Positions 29,968 to 39,307 of a stretch of 64,000 nt of DNA are shown here, piece after piece. Source of the DNA: an uncultured Pelagibacteraceae bacterium (lineage in GTDB: Bacteria; Pseudomonadota; Alphaproteobacteria; Pelagibacterales; Pelagibacteraceae); NCBI GenBank assembly GCA_902562875.1, contig CACEVB010000004.1, positions 47,013 through 111,012 of the forward strand. Reading direction: 5' to 3'. Both the position numbers and the translations under genes were made by a program. The notes under the pieces were generated by a model that saw only the letters and a program-made list of their open reading frames with translations, had not been told where the DNA came from and made no database searches. Numbering within the stretch: position 1 is the first letter of the stretch; each line of letters begins with the position of its first letter.

Positions 29968-31278
29968 ATGTTAGATCTAATAATTAAAAATGGTAAGTGT
30001 TATATAAATAAAAATCTTGAAAGAGTTGATATAGGCATAAGTAATGGAAAAATCTCTAATATAGGAGATCTTAGTAATAATAAAGCCAAAAATACTTACG
30101 ATGCCTTAAATCAAATAGTTTTTCCGGGACTATTAGATACACAAGTCCATTTTAGAGAACCTGGTTCTACAAATACTGAGGATCTTCATAGCGGTAGCAG
30201 AGCAGCAATAGTTGGTGGAATCACAGGTGTATTTGAAATGCCTAATACAAATCCACCTACTACAAATAAACTAGAATTTCAAAAAAAATTAGATATAGCG
30301 AAGAATAGAATGTATTGCAATTATGCGTTTTATTTTGGTGCATCACCAAACAATCAAGATGAAATTTCTAAAATTAGAGAATTAGAGGGATGTTGTGGGG
30401 TAAAACTTTTTGCGGGATCCTCTACAGGTACACTTCTTGTAAATAAAGAAGATGATATCGAAAAGGTATTTGAGAGCACTCCTAAAGTTGTTGCTGTTCA
30501 TTCTGAGGATGAAGAAATTTTAAATTTAAGAAAAAAATTAATTAAAAAAGGGGATGTGAAATCTCATCCAATTTGGAGAAATGAAGAATGTGCTATATCC
30601 TCTACAAGAAAGATCGTTAAAATTGCAAAAAGGCTTAAAAAAAAAGCTCATATACTTCACGTATCGACTAAAGAGGAAGTTGATTTTTTATCTCAAAATA
30701 AAGGAGATATAACTTTCGAAATTACCCCTCAACATTTGACCATCTATGCGCCAGAATGTTATGAAAGTATTGGTACTTTTGCACAAATGAACCCACCAAT
30801 TAGAGATAAGTCTCATTATGATAGACTTTGGTATGCGGTAAAAAATAATTATAATGATACTTTAGGATCAGACCACGCACCGCATCTTAAAGAAAATAAA
30901 GAAAAGTCTTATCCTGAGTCCCCATCAGGTATGCCTGGAGTCCAAACGATATTACCAATCATGCTAAATCATTTTAATAATAACAAAATCACTCTAGAGC
31001 AAATAGTAAATTTCATGTGTGAAAATCCAGTAAAAATTTTTGGTATTAAAAATAAAGGTTTTATAAAAGAGGGTTATGATGCTGATTTAACTATAGTTGA
31101 TTTAAATAAGAATATAGAAATTAAAAATGAAAAAATTGAGAGTAAATGTAAATGGTCTCCATTTCATAATTACACATTTAAAGGTTCCCCAACCTGTACA
31201 ATTGTAAATGGTGAGATTAAAATGATGGACGGTAAAATTTTAGGCAATCCAGGAGGTCGACCTATTATTTTTGATTAA
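29968..31278 (+). CDS. pyrC: Dihydroorotase (amidohydrolase, class I-like)
   Basis: 'FPGLLDTQVHFREPGSTNTED', 'HILHVSTKEE', 'LGSDHAPH'. Confidence 0.88.
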   Translation: MLDLIIKNGKCYINKNLERVDIGISNGKISNIGDLSNNKAKNTYDALNQIVFPGLLDTQVHFREPGSTNTEDLHSGSRAAIVGGITGVFEMPNTNPPTTNKLEFQKKLDIAKNRMYCNYAFYFGASPNNQDEISKIRELEGCCGVKLFAGSSTGTLLVNKEDDIEKVFESTPKVVAVHSEDEEILNLRKKLIKKGDVKSHPIWRNEECAISSTRKIVKIAKRLKKKAHILHVSTKEEVDFLSQNKGDITFEITPQHLTIYAPECYESIGTFAQMNPPIRDKSHYDRLWYAVKNNYNDTLGSDHAPHLKENKEKSYPESPSGMPGVQTILPIMLNHFNNNKITLEQIVNFMCENPVKIFGIKNKGFIKEGYDADLTIVDLNKNIEIKNEKIESKCKWSPFHNYTFKGSPTCTIVNGEIKMMDGKILGNPGGRPIIFD

Positions 31279-32050
31279 AATTTAAAAAGCTGCAAATTAA
31301 ATTTGTAATTTTTTTATCTAAATTATTGTTCACATTGATACCATTTTTTTTTAAAAAGAAGGACAAATATTCATGAGCCTCTTTTCTTCTATTCCACCAA
31401 TTTTTAGAAAACTTTTTAAAATTCGATGATATATTTGTATTTGATTTTCTATAGATAGTAAGATGCTCATTTAAAATTTTATAATTTTTATTCAAATATC
31501 TACAGTAAATATTAGTTCTTATATCCATCCATGTATTATAATAATTTTCAGCACTTATAGTTTTAAAAAGTTCATCAGCTATAACTTTTCTAATAGATAT
31601 GCAACTTGTAGGATGAATATAAGACCAATATGATTTAAATATTTCAAAATTATTTTTTTTTATATATATTTTTCCGTTTTCAAAAATTTTAGGATAGTCA
31701 AATATAATTTGGTTTTTTTCCGAATTTTTAAATTCTTTAATTATATTTTGTATTTTTGCTTCATGAAAATAATCATCGCTATCCAAAAAAAATAAAATTT
31801 CACCAGTGCTTAATTCACTCATTTTTCTAAAAGCATTTAATTGATTTAAAGATCCATACTCCGTTTTTATTTTGTTTTCTAATACAATTACATTTGGATA
31901 TTTTTTAATTACCTCCAAAGAGTTATCGTTCGATCCATCATCGTGAAATAATATTTCAATATCGGAATAAGTTTGATTTTTTAAAGAAAGAATACAATCA
32001 TCGATATATTTATCGTTGTTGTAGTTTGCAATAAGAATAGATGCTTTCAA
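31265..32050 (-). CDS. Family 2 glycosyltransferase
   Basis: 'SILIANYNNDKYIDDCILSLKNQTYSDIEILFHDDGSNDNS', 'FLDSDDYF'. Confidence 0.9.
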   Translation of the reverse strand: MKASILIANYNNDKYIDDCILSLKNQTYSDIEILFHDDGSNDNSLEVIKKYPNVIVLENKIKTEYGSLNQLNAFRKMSELSTGEILFFLDSDDYFHEAKIQNIIKEFKNSEKNQIIFDYPKIFENGKIYIKKNNFEIFKSYWSYIHPTSCISIRKVIADELFKTISAENYYNTWMDIRTNIYCRYLNKNYKILNEHLTIYRKSNTNISSNFKKFSKNWWNRRKEAHEYLSFFLKKNGINVNNNLDKKITNLICSFLNFNQK

Positions 32051-32069
32051 GTTACTCTCAATTTATTAT

Positions 32070-32396
32070 TTAGACATTGCTATAAGTGTTAACTAATACT
32101 ACTCCAGAAATTATTAGGAATAATCCTAAAATTGCCTGCCAACTTAATGTTTGTTTAAAAAATATGTAACCTAATATCGCTATAGTAAAAATTCCTAATC
32201 CACTCCACACACCATAAACTATGGCTATTGGAAGCTTATTTACGACGAAGGTTAGTAAATAAAAAGCTGATAAATAGAATAAAGCTAAAAAAAAAGTTGG
32301 AATTGGTTTTGTAAAATTTTGACACACAGGTAATAACATAGTCCCACATACCTCACATATTATTGCACCCGCCAAGAATAAATAAGTTTTAATCAC
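32070..32396 (-). CDS. Small multidrug resistance (SMR/EmrE-like) transporter
   Basis: 108 aa, 4 TM; 'YLFLAGAIICEVCGTMLL', 'AIVYGVWSGLG'. Confidence 0.88.
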   Translation of the reverse strand: MIKTYLFLAGAIICEVCGTMLLPVCQNFTKPIPTFFLALFYLSAFYLLTFVVNKLPIAIVYGVWSGLGIFTIAILGYIFFKQTLSWQAILGLFLIISGVVLVNTYSNV

Positions 32397-34291
32397 TAAT
32401 TTAATATACTATGCTTTTTTAGATCTTCTTTGATTTCATCAAGAATTACTGGATCATCGATAGTTGCTGGCATTTTATATTCTTCATTATCAGCAATTTT
32501 CCTTACAGTTCCTCTTAGTATTTTACCTGATCTAGTTTTAGGTAATCGTTTTACAACTATAGCAGTTTTAAAAGCAGCAACAGGACCTACTTTATCTCTT
32601 ACCATCTGGACACATTCTTTTGATATTGTATTGTTATCCTTAACTACTCCGGCTTTTAGAGCAATTAACCCAATAGGTAATTGACCTTTTAATTTGTCTG
32701 CAATACCAATTACCGCACATTCAGCTACAGATTGATGATCTGATAAGACCTCTTCAATTGCACCTGTAGACAATCTATGACCTGCAACATTAATAATGTC
32801 ATCCGTTCTTGACATAATCCATATATATCCATCATCATCTATATGACCTGCATCGTAAGTTTGATAATAACCTTCATAATTTGACATATAAGTATTTCTA
32901 TATCTTTCATCAGCGTTCCATAAAGTTGGAAATGTTCCTGGGGGAAGAGGTAGTTTTACAACTATGTCACCCATTTCATTTGGTTTTGCTAAGGATTGAT
33001 CCGGCTTGATGACCTTAACATCGTAACCTGGAACGGCTTTACAAGCAGAACCATATTTAGTTTCCATCATTTCTATTCCAGTGCAATTAGAGCTAATAGC
33101 CCAACTTGTCTCTGTTTGCCACCAATGATCTATAACTGGAACTTTTAACAAACTCTCTGCCCACTTAATTGTATCAGGGTCAGCTCTTTCCCCAGCTAAA
33201 AATAAACTTTCGAAACTATCCAAATTATATTTAGAAAAAAATTTACCTTCAGGATCTTCTTTTTTTATTGCTCTAAAGGCGGTAGGTGCTGTAAAGAGTG
33301 ATTTAACTTTGTATTCTGAAATTATTTTCCAAAAAGCACCTGCATCAGGAGTACCTACTGGTTTACCCTCAAACAAAACGGTTGTACATCCTTTAAACAA
33401 TGGAGCATAAACTATATATGAGTGACCAACTATCCAACCGATATCACTTGCAGACCACCAAACATCGTTTTCATCTATATTGTAAATATTTTTCATTGTC
33501 CATTTAAGAGCAACAATGTGACCCCCTATATCTCTTACTATACCTTTTGGAACACCTGTTGTTCCTGATGTATAAAGTATATAAGCGTAATCATTAGATT
33601 TCATCTCAACACAGTCTGTCTCTTTTGCATTTGATAGAGCTTCATCCCAACTTATTTCTAATGGAGCATTTAATTTTATCTCATTTCCTTTTCTTTGAAA
33701 AAAAATAACTTTTTCAACTTTATGAGAGGCTAATTTTAATGCACCATCAACCAATGGTTTATATTCTATAGTACGCGATGGTTCAAAACCACACGAAGCT
33801 GTGATTAATAATTTTGCTTTACTATCATCAATTCGACTCGCAAGTTCATTCGAGGCAAATCCACCAAAAACTACTGAATGAATTGCACCTATTCTTCCAC
33901 ATGCAAGCATAGCTATTACTGCCTCAGGTATCATAGGCATATAAATTATTATTCTATCTCCTTTTTGAATGTTTTGATTAACTAAAGCACCTGCAAATTT
34001 CGAAACTTTATCTTTTAATTCCTTATAGCTGAGTTTTGATTTACTTCCTGTTATTGGACTATCGTAGATGAGAGCAGTTTTATCACCTCTTCCTCTATCA
34101 ATATGTATGTCTAAAGCGTTATAACAAGTGTTTGTGACACCGTCTTCATACCATTTGTAAAAAGGATGATTAGATTTATTTAATATTTTCTTTGGTTTCT
34201 TAAACCAAAATATATCTTCAGAGTTTTTTTTCCAAAAATCTTCCGGATTTTCTATTGAATTTTTGTAAATTTCCTTAAAATTATTGTCCAT
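32396..34291 (-). CDS. prpE: Propionate/acetate--CoA ligase (PrpE-like)
   Basis: 'YTSGTTGVPKGIVRD', 'SRIDDSKAKLLITASCGFEPSRTIEYKPLVDGAL', 'PKTRSGKILRGTVRKI'. Confidence 0.9.
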   Translation of the reverse strand: MDNNFKEIYKNSIENPEDFWKKNSEDIFWFKKPKKILNKSNHPFYKWYEDGVTNTCYNALDIHIDRGRGDKTALIYDSPITGSKSKLSYKELKDKVSKFAGALVNQNIQKGDRIIIYMPMIPEAVIAMLACGRIGAIHSVVFGGFASNELASRIDDSKAKLLITASCGFEPSRTIEYKPLVDGALKLASHKVEKVIFFQRKGNEIKLNAPLEISWDEALSNAKETDCVEMKSNDYAYILYTSGTTGVPKGIVRDIGGHIVALKWTMKNIYNIDENDVWWSASDIGWIVGHSYIVYAPLFKGCTTVLFEGKPVGTPDAGAFWKIISEYKVKSLFTAPTAFRAIKKEDPEGKFFSKYNLDSFESLFLAGERADPDTIKWAESLLKVPVIDHWWQTETSWAISSNCTGIEMMETKYGSACKAVPGYDVKVIKPDQSLAKPNEMGDIVVKLPLPPGTFPTLWNADERYRNTYMSNYEGYYQTYDAGHIDDDGYIWIMSRTDDIINVAGHRLSTGAIEEVLSDHQSVAECAVIGIADKLKGQLPIGLIALKAGVVKDNNTISKECVQMVRDKVGPVAAFKTAIVVKRLPKTRSGKILRGTVRKIADNEEYKMPATIDDPVILDEIKEDLKKHSILN

Positions 34292-34430
34292 AAATAGTTG
34301 ATTCCAAATGTCTAAAATATATTGATTTTATGTTACAGGTTGTATTTAATTTTAAAAAGTCAATAAAATCAACACTTATTAAGGTTAAAAATGTCTTCAA
34401 TTAACTAATTTAATTTGGTATCTAGCCACT

Positions 34431-34476
34431 TATTATGAGTTTATTGCGGAATAAACTCATAGTTTAAATTTAAACT
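34431..34476 (+). repeat. Hairpin (34435-34460, 11-bp perfect stem, GCGG loop) plus adjacent 16-bp perfect palindrome (34461-34476) in the proteorhodopsin leader
   Basis: ATGAGTTTATT-GCGG-AATAAACTCAT, then AGTTTAAATTTAAACT. Confidence 0.85.
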
Positions 34477-34506
34477 ATTAAAAACTAACTAATGAGGGAG
34501 TTTTTT

Positions 34507-35277
34507 ATGAAAACATTAAAAACGTTAGCATTTGCTGCGATTGCTCTTTTTGGAGCGTCTACAGGTGCTAATGCTGCTGAAGTATTCTTGGCTACAGACG
34601 ATTTCGTAGGTATTTCGTTTTGGTTAATTTCAATGGGTATGTTAGCAGCCACTGCGTTTTTCTTCATGGAGCAAGCTAATGTTAGCACTCAGTGGAGGAA
34701 ATCAGTAAACGTAGCTGGACTAGTAACTGGTATAGCATTCATTCACTATATGTACATGAGAGCGGTTTGGGTTGAAACAGGTGAGACTCCAACTGTTTAC
34801 AGATATATTGACTGGTTAATTACTGTGCCTTTACAGCTAGTTGAGTTTTATTTAATTCTTGCAGCAGTAAGAAAAGTGCCAACTGGAATATTCTGGAGAA
34901 TATTAATTGGTTCTATCGTGATGCTTGTAGGTGGATATGCAGGAGAAGCAGGATTCATTAATGCGATGCTTGGTTTCATTATCGGTATGGCTGGATGGAT
35001 TTACATTCTTTATGAAATATTCTCAGGTGAAGCAGGTAAATCAATGGCTAAATCAGGTAACAAGTCACTTGTTACTGCATTCAGCGCATTGAGAATGATC
35101 GTTACTGTTGGTTGGGCAATCTACCCACTAGGATATGTATTTGGATATCTAACAGGTGGAATAGATGATAACTCTTTGAACGTAATTTACAACTTAGCTG
35201 ACTTTGTGAATAAGATCGCTTTTGGTCTAATCATCTGGTCATGTGCAGTTGCAAATTCTGGAAAAAGCAGAGCTTAA
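34507..35277 (+). CDS. Proteorhodopsin, predicted blue-tuned proton pump (Gln at the spectral-tuning position)
   Basis: 'YRYIDWLITVPLQLVEFYLIL' (Asp acceptor, Glu donor, Gln105-equivalent), 'DFVNKIAFGLIIW' retinal Lys, signal peptide. Start at MKTLK (34507) preceded by SD 'AGGGAG'. Confidence 0.96.
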   Translation: MKTLKTLAFAAIALFGASTGANAAEVFLATDDFVGISFWLISMGMLAATAFFFMEQANVSTQWRKSVNVAGLVTGIAFIHYMYMRAVWVETGETPTVYRYIDWLITVPLQLVEFYLILAAVRKVPTGIFWRILIGSIVMLVGGYAGEAGFINAMLGFIIGMAGWIYILYEIFSGEAGKSMAKSGNKSLVTAFSALRMIVTVGWAIYPLGYVFGYLTGGIDDNSLNVIYNLADFVNKIAFGLIIWSCAVANSGKSRA

Positions 35278-35300
35278 TTAAAAGATAACTACACTTATTA

Positions 35301-35336
35301 AATAGGGCAAGTTTCGTACTTGCCCTATTTTTTTTT
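35301..35336 (+). terminator. Rho-independent terminator downstream of proteorhodopsin
   Basis: AATAGGGCAAGT-TTCGT-ACTTGCCCTATT followed by a T-tract. Confidence 0.92.
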
Positions 35337-35353
35337 GCACCTATATAAAATCT

Positions 35354-35674
35354 ATGGCTAAAATTACTTATGTTGAACATAACGGAAATCCACATACAGT
35401 TGATGTTGACAATGGATTATCAGTGATGGAAGGTGCTGTTCAAAATAATATACCTGGAATAGACGGTGATTGTGGTGGTGGTATGTCATGTGCTACATGC
35501 CATGTTTACGTCAAAGAAGATTGGTTTAATAAATTAGAAAAAAAATTAGACGGTGAAGAAGACATGTTAGATCAAGCATATGAACCAAAAAAAAATAGTA
35601 GGCTTAGCTGTCAAATAACAGTCTCAGATAAATTAGATGGTTTGATTGTTAATATGCCAGAGAAACAAATTTAA
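35354..35674 (+). CDS. 2Fe-2S ferredoxin (adrenodoxin type)
   Basis: '[17 protein letters not shown]', 'SRLSCQITV'. Confidence 0.93.
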   Translation: MAKITYVEHNGNPHTVDVDNGLSVMEGAVQNNIPGIDGDCGGGMSCATCHVYVKEDWFNKLEKKLDGEEDMLDQAYEPKKNSRLSCQITVSDKLDGLIVNMPEKQI

Positions 35675-36693
35675 TGATAAAAACGGATGCATTAATTATA
35701 GGAGCAGGTCCAACAGGATTATTTACTGCTCATCAACTTAAAATTATAGGTCTAGATTGCGAGATTGTTGATAACCTTGACAAGGCAGGTGGTCAATGTA
35801 TCGAGCTTTACCCAGATAAACCTATATACGATATTCCAGCAATTCCTGAATGCACTGGAGAAGAATTAACAAAAAATTTATTAGCTCAATTAAGACCATT
35901 TAATATTAATTTTCATTTAGGTGAAAGAGTTGATGAATTAAAAAAAGTCGAGAATAATTGGGAGGTTAAAACAAATAAAGGAAAATCTTTTTTAACGCCT
36001 AATGTTATTATAGCCGGTGGTGTAGGATCATTTGAACCAAGAAAATTTTCATCAAAAGAATGCGAAAAATTTGAGGAAAAATCGATTTTTTATTCAATAA
36101 AAAATAAAAAGATATTTGAAGGAAAAACAGTTTCGATTTTTGGAGGAGGAGATAGTGCGCTTGATTGGGCAGTAGAGCTTTCAAAAAATTCAAAGGTAAA
36201 TTTAATACATAGAAGAGATGAATTTAGAGGTGCTAAAGCAACACTTGATAAGGTATACGAACTTCAAAAGTCTGGTAAAATCGAATTGTTTACAAAATAT
36301 CAATTAAAAACGGTAAAAGGTAATGGTAGTTTAGAAAGTATTGATATTGAACACGAAAATAAAGAAATAAAAAATCTTAAATCCGATTATGTATTAGGGT
36401 TCTTTGGACTAATAATGCAACTTGGACCTATTGCAAATTGGGGACTTAATTTAAGTAAAAAAACAGTTGATGTTGATACTGAAAAATTTGAGACAAATCA
36501 AAAAGGAATTTATGCAATAGGAGATATTTGTAATTATCCAGGAAAGTTAAAGTTAATATTGTCTGGATTTCATGAAGGAGCACTTGCTGCACGAGCTTGT
36601 TTTAAAATAGCTAGACCTAATGAAAAGTATAGATTTGAATTTACGACATCATCAAAAACAATTAAAGAAAGACTTGGTGTAAAAAGTGATTGA
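35674..36693 (+). CDS. Ferredoxin--NADP+ reductase, thioredoxin-reductase-like type
   Basis: 'DALIIGAGPTGLFTAHQL', 'VSIFGGGDSALDWAVEL', 'GIYAIGDICNYPGKLKLILSGFHEGALAA'. Confidence 0.9.
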   Translation: MIKTDALIIGAGPTGLFTAHQLKIIGLDCEIVDNLDKAGGQCIELYPDKPIYDIPAIPECTGEELTKNLLAQLRPFNINFHLGERVDELKKVENNWEVKTNKGKSFLTPNVIIAGGVGSFEPRKFSSKECEKFEEKSIFYSIKNKKIFEGKTVSIFGGGDSALDWAVELSKNSKVNLIHRRDEFRGAKATLDKVYELQKSGKIELFTKYQLKTVKGNGSLESIDIEHENKEIKNLKSDYVLGFFGLIMQLGPIANWGLNLSKKTVDVDTEKFETNQKGIYAIGDICNYPGKLKLILSGFHEGALAARACFKIARPNEKYRFEFTTSSKTIKERLGVKSD

Positions 36694-37303
36694 GTTGTAT
36701 GCGTCAGATACTCCAAATGGAAAAAAAATAAGTATAATGTTGGAGGAAATAGAATTTCCTTACAAAGTTACATCTATCGATTTAGTTAAAGGAGATCAAT
36801 TTGATCCAAAATTTGTTGAAATTAGCCCCTTTAGCAAAATACCGGTAATTAAGGACGAAAAAGAGAGCGTGTTTGGCTCTGGGGCAATACTAATTTATCT
36901 TGCCGAGAAAAGTAAAAAGTTTTACGACTTAGACAATAAAATCAATATTGATCAATGGCTAATGGCCCAAATGGGACTAATAGGACCAATGATCGGTCAG
37001 TATCACGTTTTTTATAAATTTAATAAAGGCAAAAGCAAATATAGTGAAGAGAGATATCACAAAATAACAAAAAATTTATACGAAAGACTAAATATTAGAT
37101 TATCAAAATCTAAGTATCTTGCCGGTGAAAAATATACTGTAGCTGATATTGCAACCTGGCCCTGGATTGCTAGACATCAATGGCATGATATTGGACTTAT
37201 TAAATATCAATATTTATGTAATTGGTATGAAGAAATTTCAAAAAGAGAGGCAGTAAAAAAAGGATATAACTTTATGGGTGGTGGGGAAATTCCTAAACCT
37301 TAA
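36686..37303 (+). CDS. Glutathione S-transferase family protein
   Basis: GTG start; 'TPNGKKISIMLEEIEFPYK', 'KIPVI', 'YTVADIATWPWIARH'. Confidence 0.9.
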   Translation: MIELYASDTPNGKKISIMLEEIEFPYKVTSIDLVKGDQFDPKFVEISPFSKIPVIKDEKESVFGSGAILIYLAEKSKKFYDLDNKINIDQWLMAQMGLIGPMIGQYHVFYKFNKGKSKYSEERYHKITKNLYERLNIRLSKSKYLAGEKYTVADIATWPWIARHQWHDIGLIKYQYLCNWYEEISKREAVKKGYNFMGGGEIPKP

Positions 37304-37722
37304 TCGTCAGCGTAAACTTTTTCCTCTTTTTCATGTTTTTCTTGTGCAGCAATACACAATGTGGCAACTGGTCTAGCCATAAGTCTTTTTAAACCTATTG
37401 GTTCACCTGTATCCTCACAAAATCCGTATGTGCCATCCTGAATTTTTTTTAAAGCTGACTCAATTTTTGATATTAATTTTATTTGTCTATTGATTGCTCT
37501 CATTTCGACATTTTTTTCAGTATATGATGAGGCTTGATCTACAATATCCGCAGACGTACTATTATCATCAAGTGAACTATTAAATAATGCCTCATTACTG
37601 CTTCTTTTCAAATCAGTCTTCCAATCAAGTAATTTTTTCTTAAAAAATGCAAGATGTTTTGCACACATGTATTTTTCGGTGTCTTTTGGAATATATGTTT
37701 TAGAGATCTTTACCATTCTCAA
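37300..37722 (-). CDS. dksA: DksA/TraR family RNA polymerase-binding factor
   Basis: 'YGFCEDTGEPIGLKRLMARPVATLCIAAQEKHEK'. Confidence 0.9.
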   Translation of the reverse strand: MRMVKISKTYIPKDTEKYMCAKHLAFFKKKLLDWKTDLKRSSNEALFNSSLDDNSTSADIVDQASSYTEKNVEMRAINRQIKLISKIESALKKIQDGTYGFCEDTGEPIGLKRLMARPVATLCIAAQEKHEKEEKVYADD

Positions 37723-37794
37723 ATATTTTAGTTGGTGAATATATTCATGAATTAATTGGTGTCAAGAAACCATTAATTGTATAAATTGAGATAA

Positions 37795-39186
37795 ATGGCC
37801 TTAAATAATAAGAATATAAAAAAATTATTTTATTTGTTTCTTTTAACACACTTAGTTGTGTGGACAGTAATTCCGGCTGTAACAAATAATAATTTACCTC
37901 TCGATACAATAGAGGCTCTCGCATGGGGTAGCAACCTTGATTGGGGATTTAATAAACATCCGCCAATGAGCGCTGCTATGGTAGAAATATTTTATTTAAT
38001 ATTTGGATCTAACGATTGGGCTTATTATTTATTAAGTCAAATTTGTTTAATTTTATCTTTTTTTGTTGTTTACAAACTCTCGGAAGAATTTTTAAAAAAT
38101 AAGTTACTTTGTCTTATCTCTGTTTTATTATTAGAAGGTATATATTTTTATAATTTTACTACACCAGAGTTTAATGTTAACGTATGCTTAATTCCCTTTT
38201 GGTCGCTAACTGTATATTATTTTTGGTGTGGAATAACTTACAACCGTATATCAGACTGGTTTTTATTAGGAATTTTTGCGGGCTTGGGTTTTTTATCTAA
38301 ATATTTATTTATTTATCTTGGTTTGGTTATTGATCTTTACCTACTTTACAAAATAGTAAAAAAAGAAATTAATTTAAATTGTTTGATTTCCTTGGTGCCA
38401 TTTTTTTTAATAGTCTCTCCGCATTTAATTTGGCTGACAGAAAATGATTATTCAACAGTTACATACGGGTTAAAAAGATCAGGCTCTATTGAACAATCGT
38501 CACTAAATCATTTAGTTCAGCCAATAACATTTTTTATTAAGCAAATTGGTATATTAATACCATTATTTATAATGACTTTTTTTTTAAATAATAAACTTCA
38601 AGTAAAAACGAACGTAAAGGATAATAAATTTATATTTCTATTAATTATTAACTTTGTGCCGCTAGTTTTAGTTTTTTTGACTTCAATTATTTTAGGCTCA
38701 AAAATTAGAACTATGTGGATGACACCTTTTTATATTTTTTTAGGGTTGTTTATTGTTTATGTTTCTCAAGCATCTATAAATAAGAATACATTAAAAAGTT
38801 TTGTAGTTACATTTTTAATATTTTTTATTTTTTCACCATTTGCTTATTCATATGTATCAATTTCCAAAACTGATAAAAGAACTGATTATCAAGGAAAAAA
38901 AATAGCAAAAATTATTGATAAAGAGTGGAAAGAATATTCTAAAGGAGAATTTAAATTACAAGCTGTTATCGGTGATGAGTGGGTTGCCGGAAATCTTTCA
39001 TATCATATTAAATCAAGACCAAAGTGGTATAGTTTTTCACAAAATCCAGGAAAATTAAAAGGTGGTTTAATTATTGTAAATCATCCAGATATAAATTGTG
39101 ATAATGAATTTATTGCAGTATTTAAAGTTGTAAAATTAAATTTAGAGGGCAACCCTTGTTTTGTAATGTTTAAAAATAGGAACTAA
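37795..39186 (+). CDS. Glycosyltransferase family 39 (ArnT/PMT-like) membrane protein
   Basis: Polytopic; 'ALAWGSNLDWGFNKHPPMSAAMVEIFYLIFGSNDWAYYLLSQ' with GT39-type DxxxHPP motif. Confidence 0.85.
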   Translation: MALNNKNIKKLFYLFLLTHLVVWTVIPAVTNNNLPLDTIEALAWGSNLDWGFNKHPPMSAAMVEIFYLIFGSNDWAYYLLSQICLILSFFVVYKLSEEFLKNKLLCLISVLLLEGIYFYNFTTPEFNVNVCLIPFWSLTVYYFWCGITYNRISDWFLLGIFAGLGFLSKYLFIYLGLVIDLYLLYKIVKKEINLNCLISLVPFFLIVSPHLIWLTENDYSTVTYGLKRSGSIEQSSLNHLVQPITFFIKQIGILIPLFIMTFFLNNKLQVKTNVKDNKFIFLLIINFVPLVLVFLTSIILGSKIRTMWMTPFYIFLGLFIVYVSQASINKNTLKSFVVTFLIFFIFSPFAYSYVSISKTDKRTDYQGKKIAKIIDKEWKEYSKGEFKLQAVIGDEWVAGNLSYHIKSRPKWYSFSQNPGKLKGGLIIVNHPDINCDNEFIAVFKVVKLNLEGNPCFVMFKNRN

Positions 39187-39187
39187 T

Positions 39188-39307
39188 ATGAATATTAGTG
39201 ATAAATGGAAAAAAATATTATTTGCAGCATTTATAATTATTGCAATTGAATTGTCAGGTTTTGGAATTTTTGCATCATTTTTTAGACTATTAGGTTCGGT
39301 GAGCTAA
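39188..39307 (+). CDS. Small (39-aa) single-TM protein between two glycosyltransferase genes; absent from the ORF track
   Basis: MNISDKWKKILFAAFIIIAIELSGFGIFASFFRLLGSVS*; starts 1 nt after the GT39 stop, and its stop overlaps the next ATG (TAATG). Confidence 0.6.
   Translation: MNISDKWKKILFAAFIIIAIELSGFGIFASFFRLLGSVS

Noticed and set aside
34431-34436. TATTAT as the -10 of the proteorhodopsin promoter
   Set aside because: No acceptable -35 at 16-18 bp; the TTGGTA upstream gives a spacer of only 10 nt.
37736-37765. Short palindromes TGAATATATTCA / TTCATGAA upstream of the GT39 gene
   Set aside because: All A/T-rich and short; easily produced by base composition.
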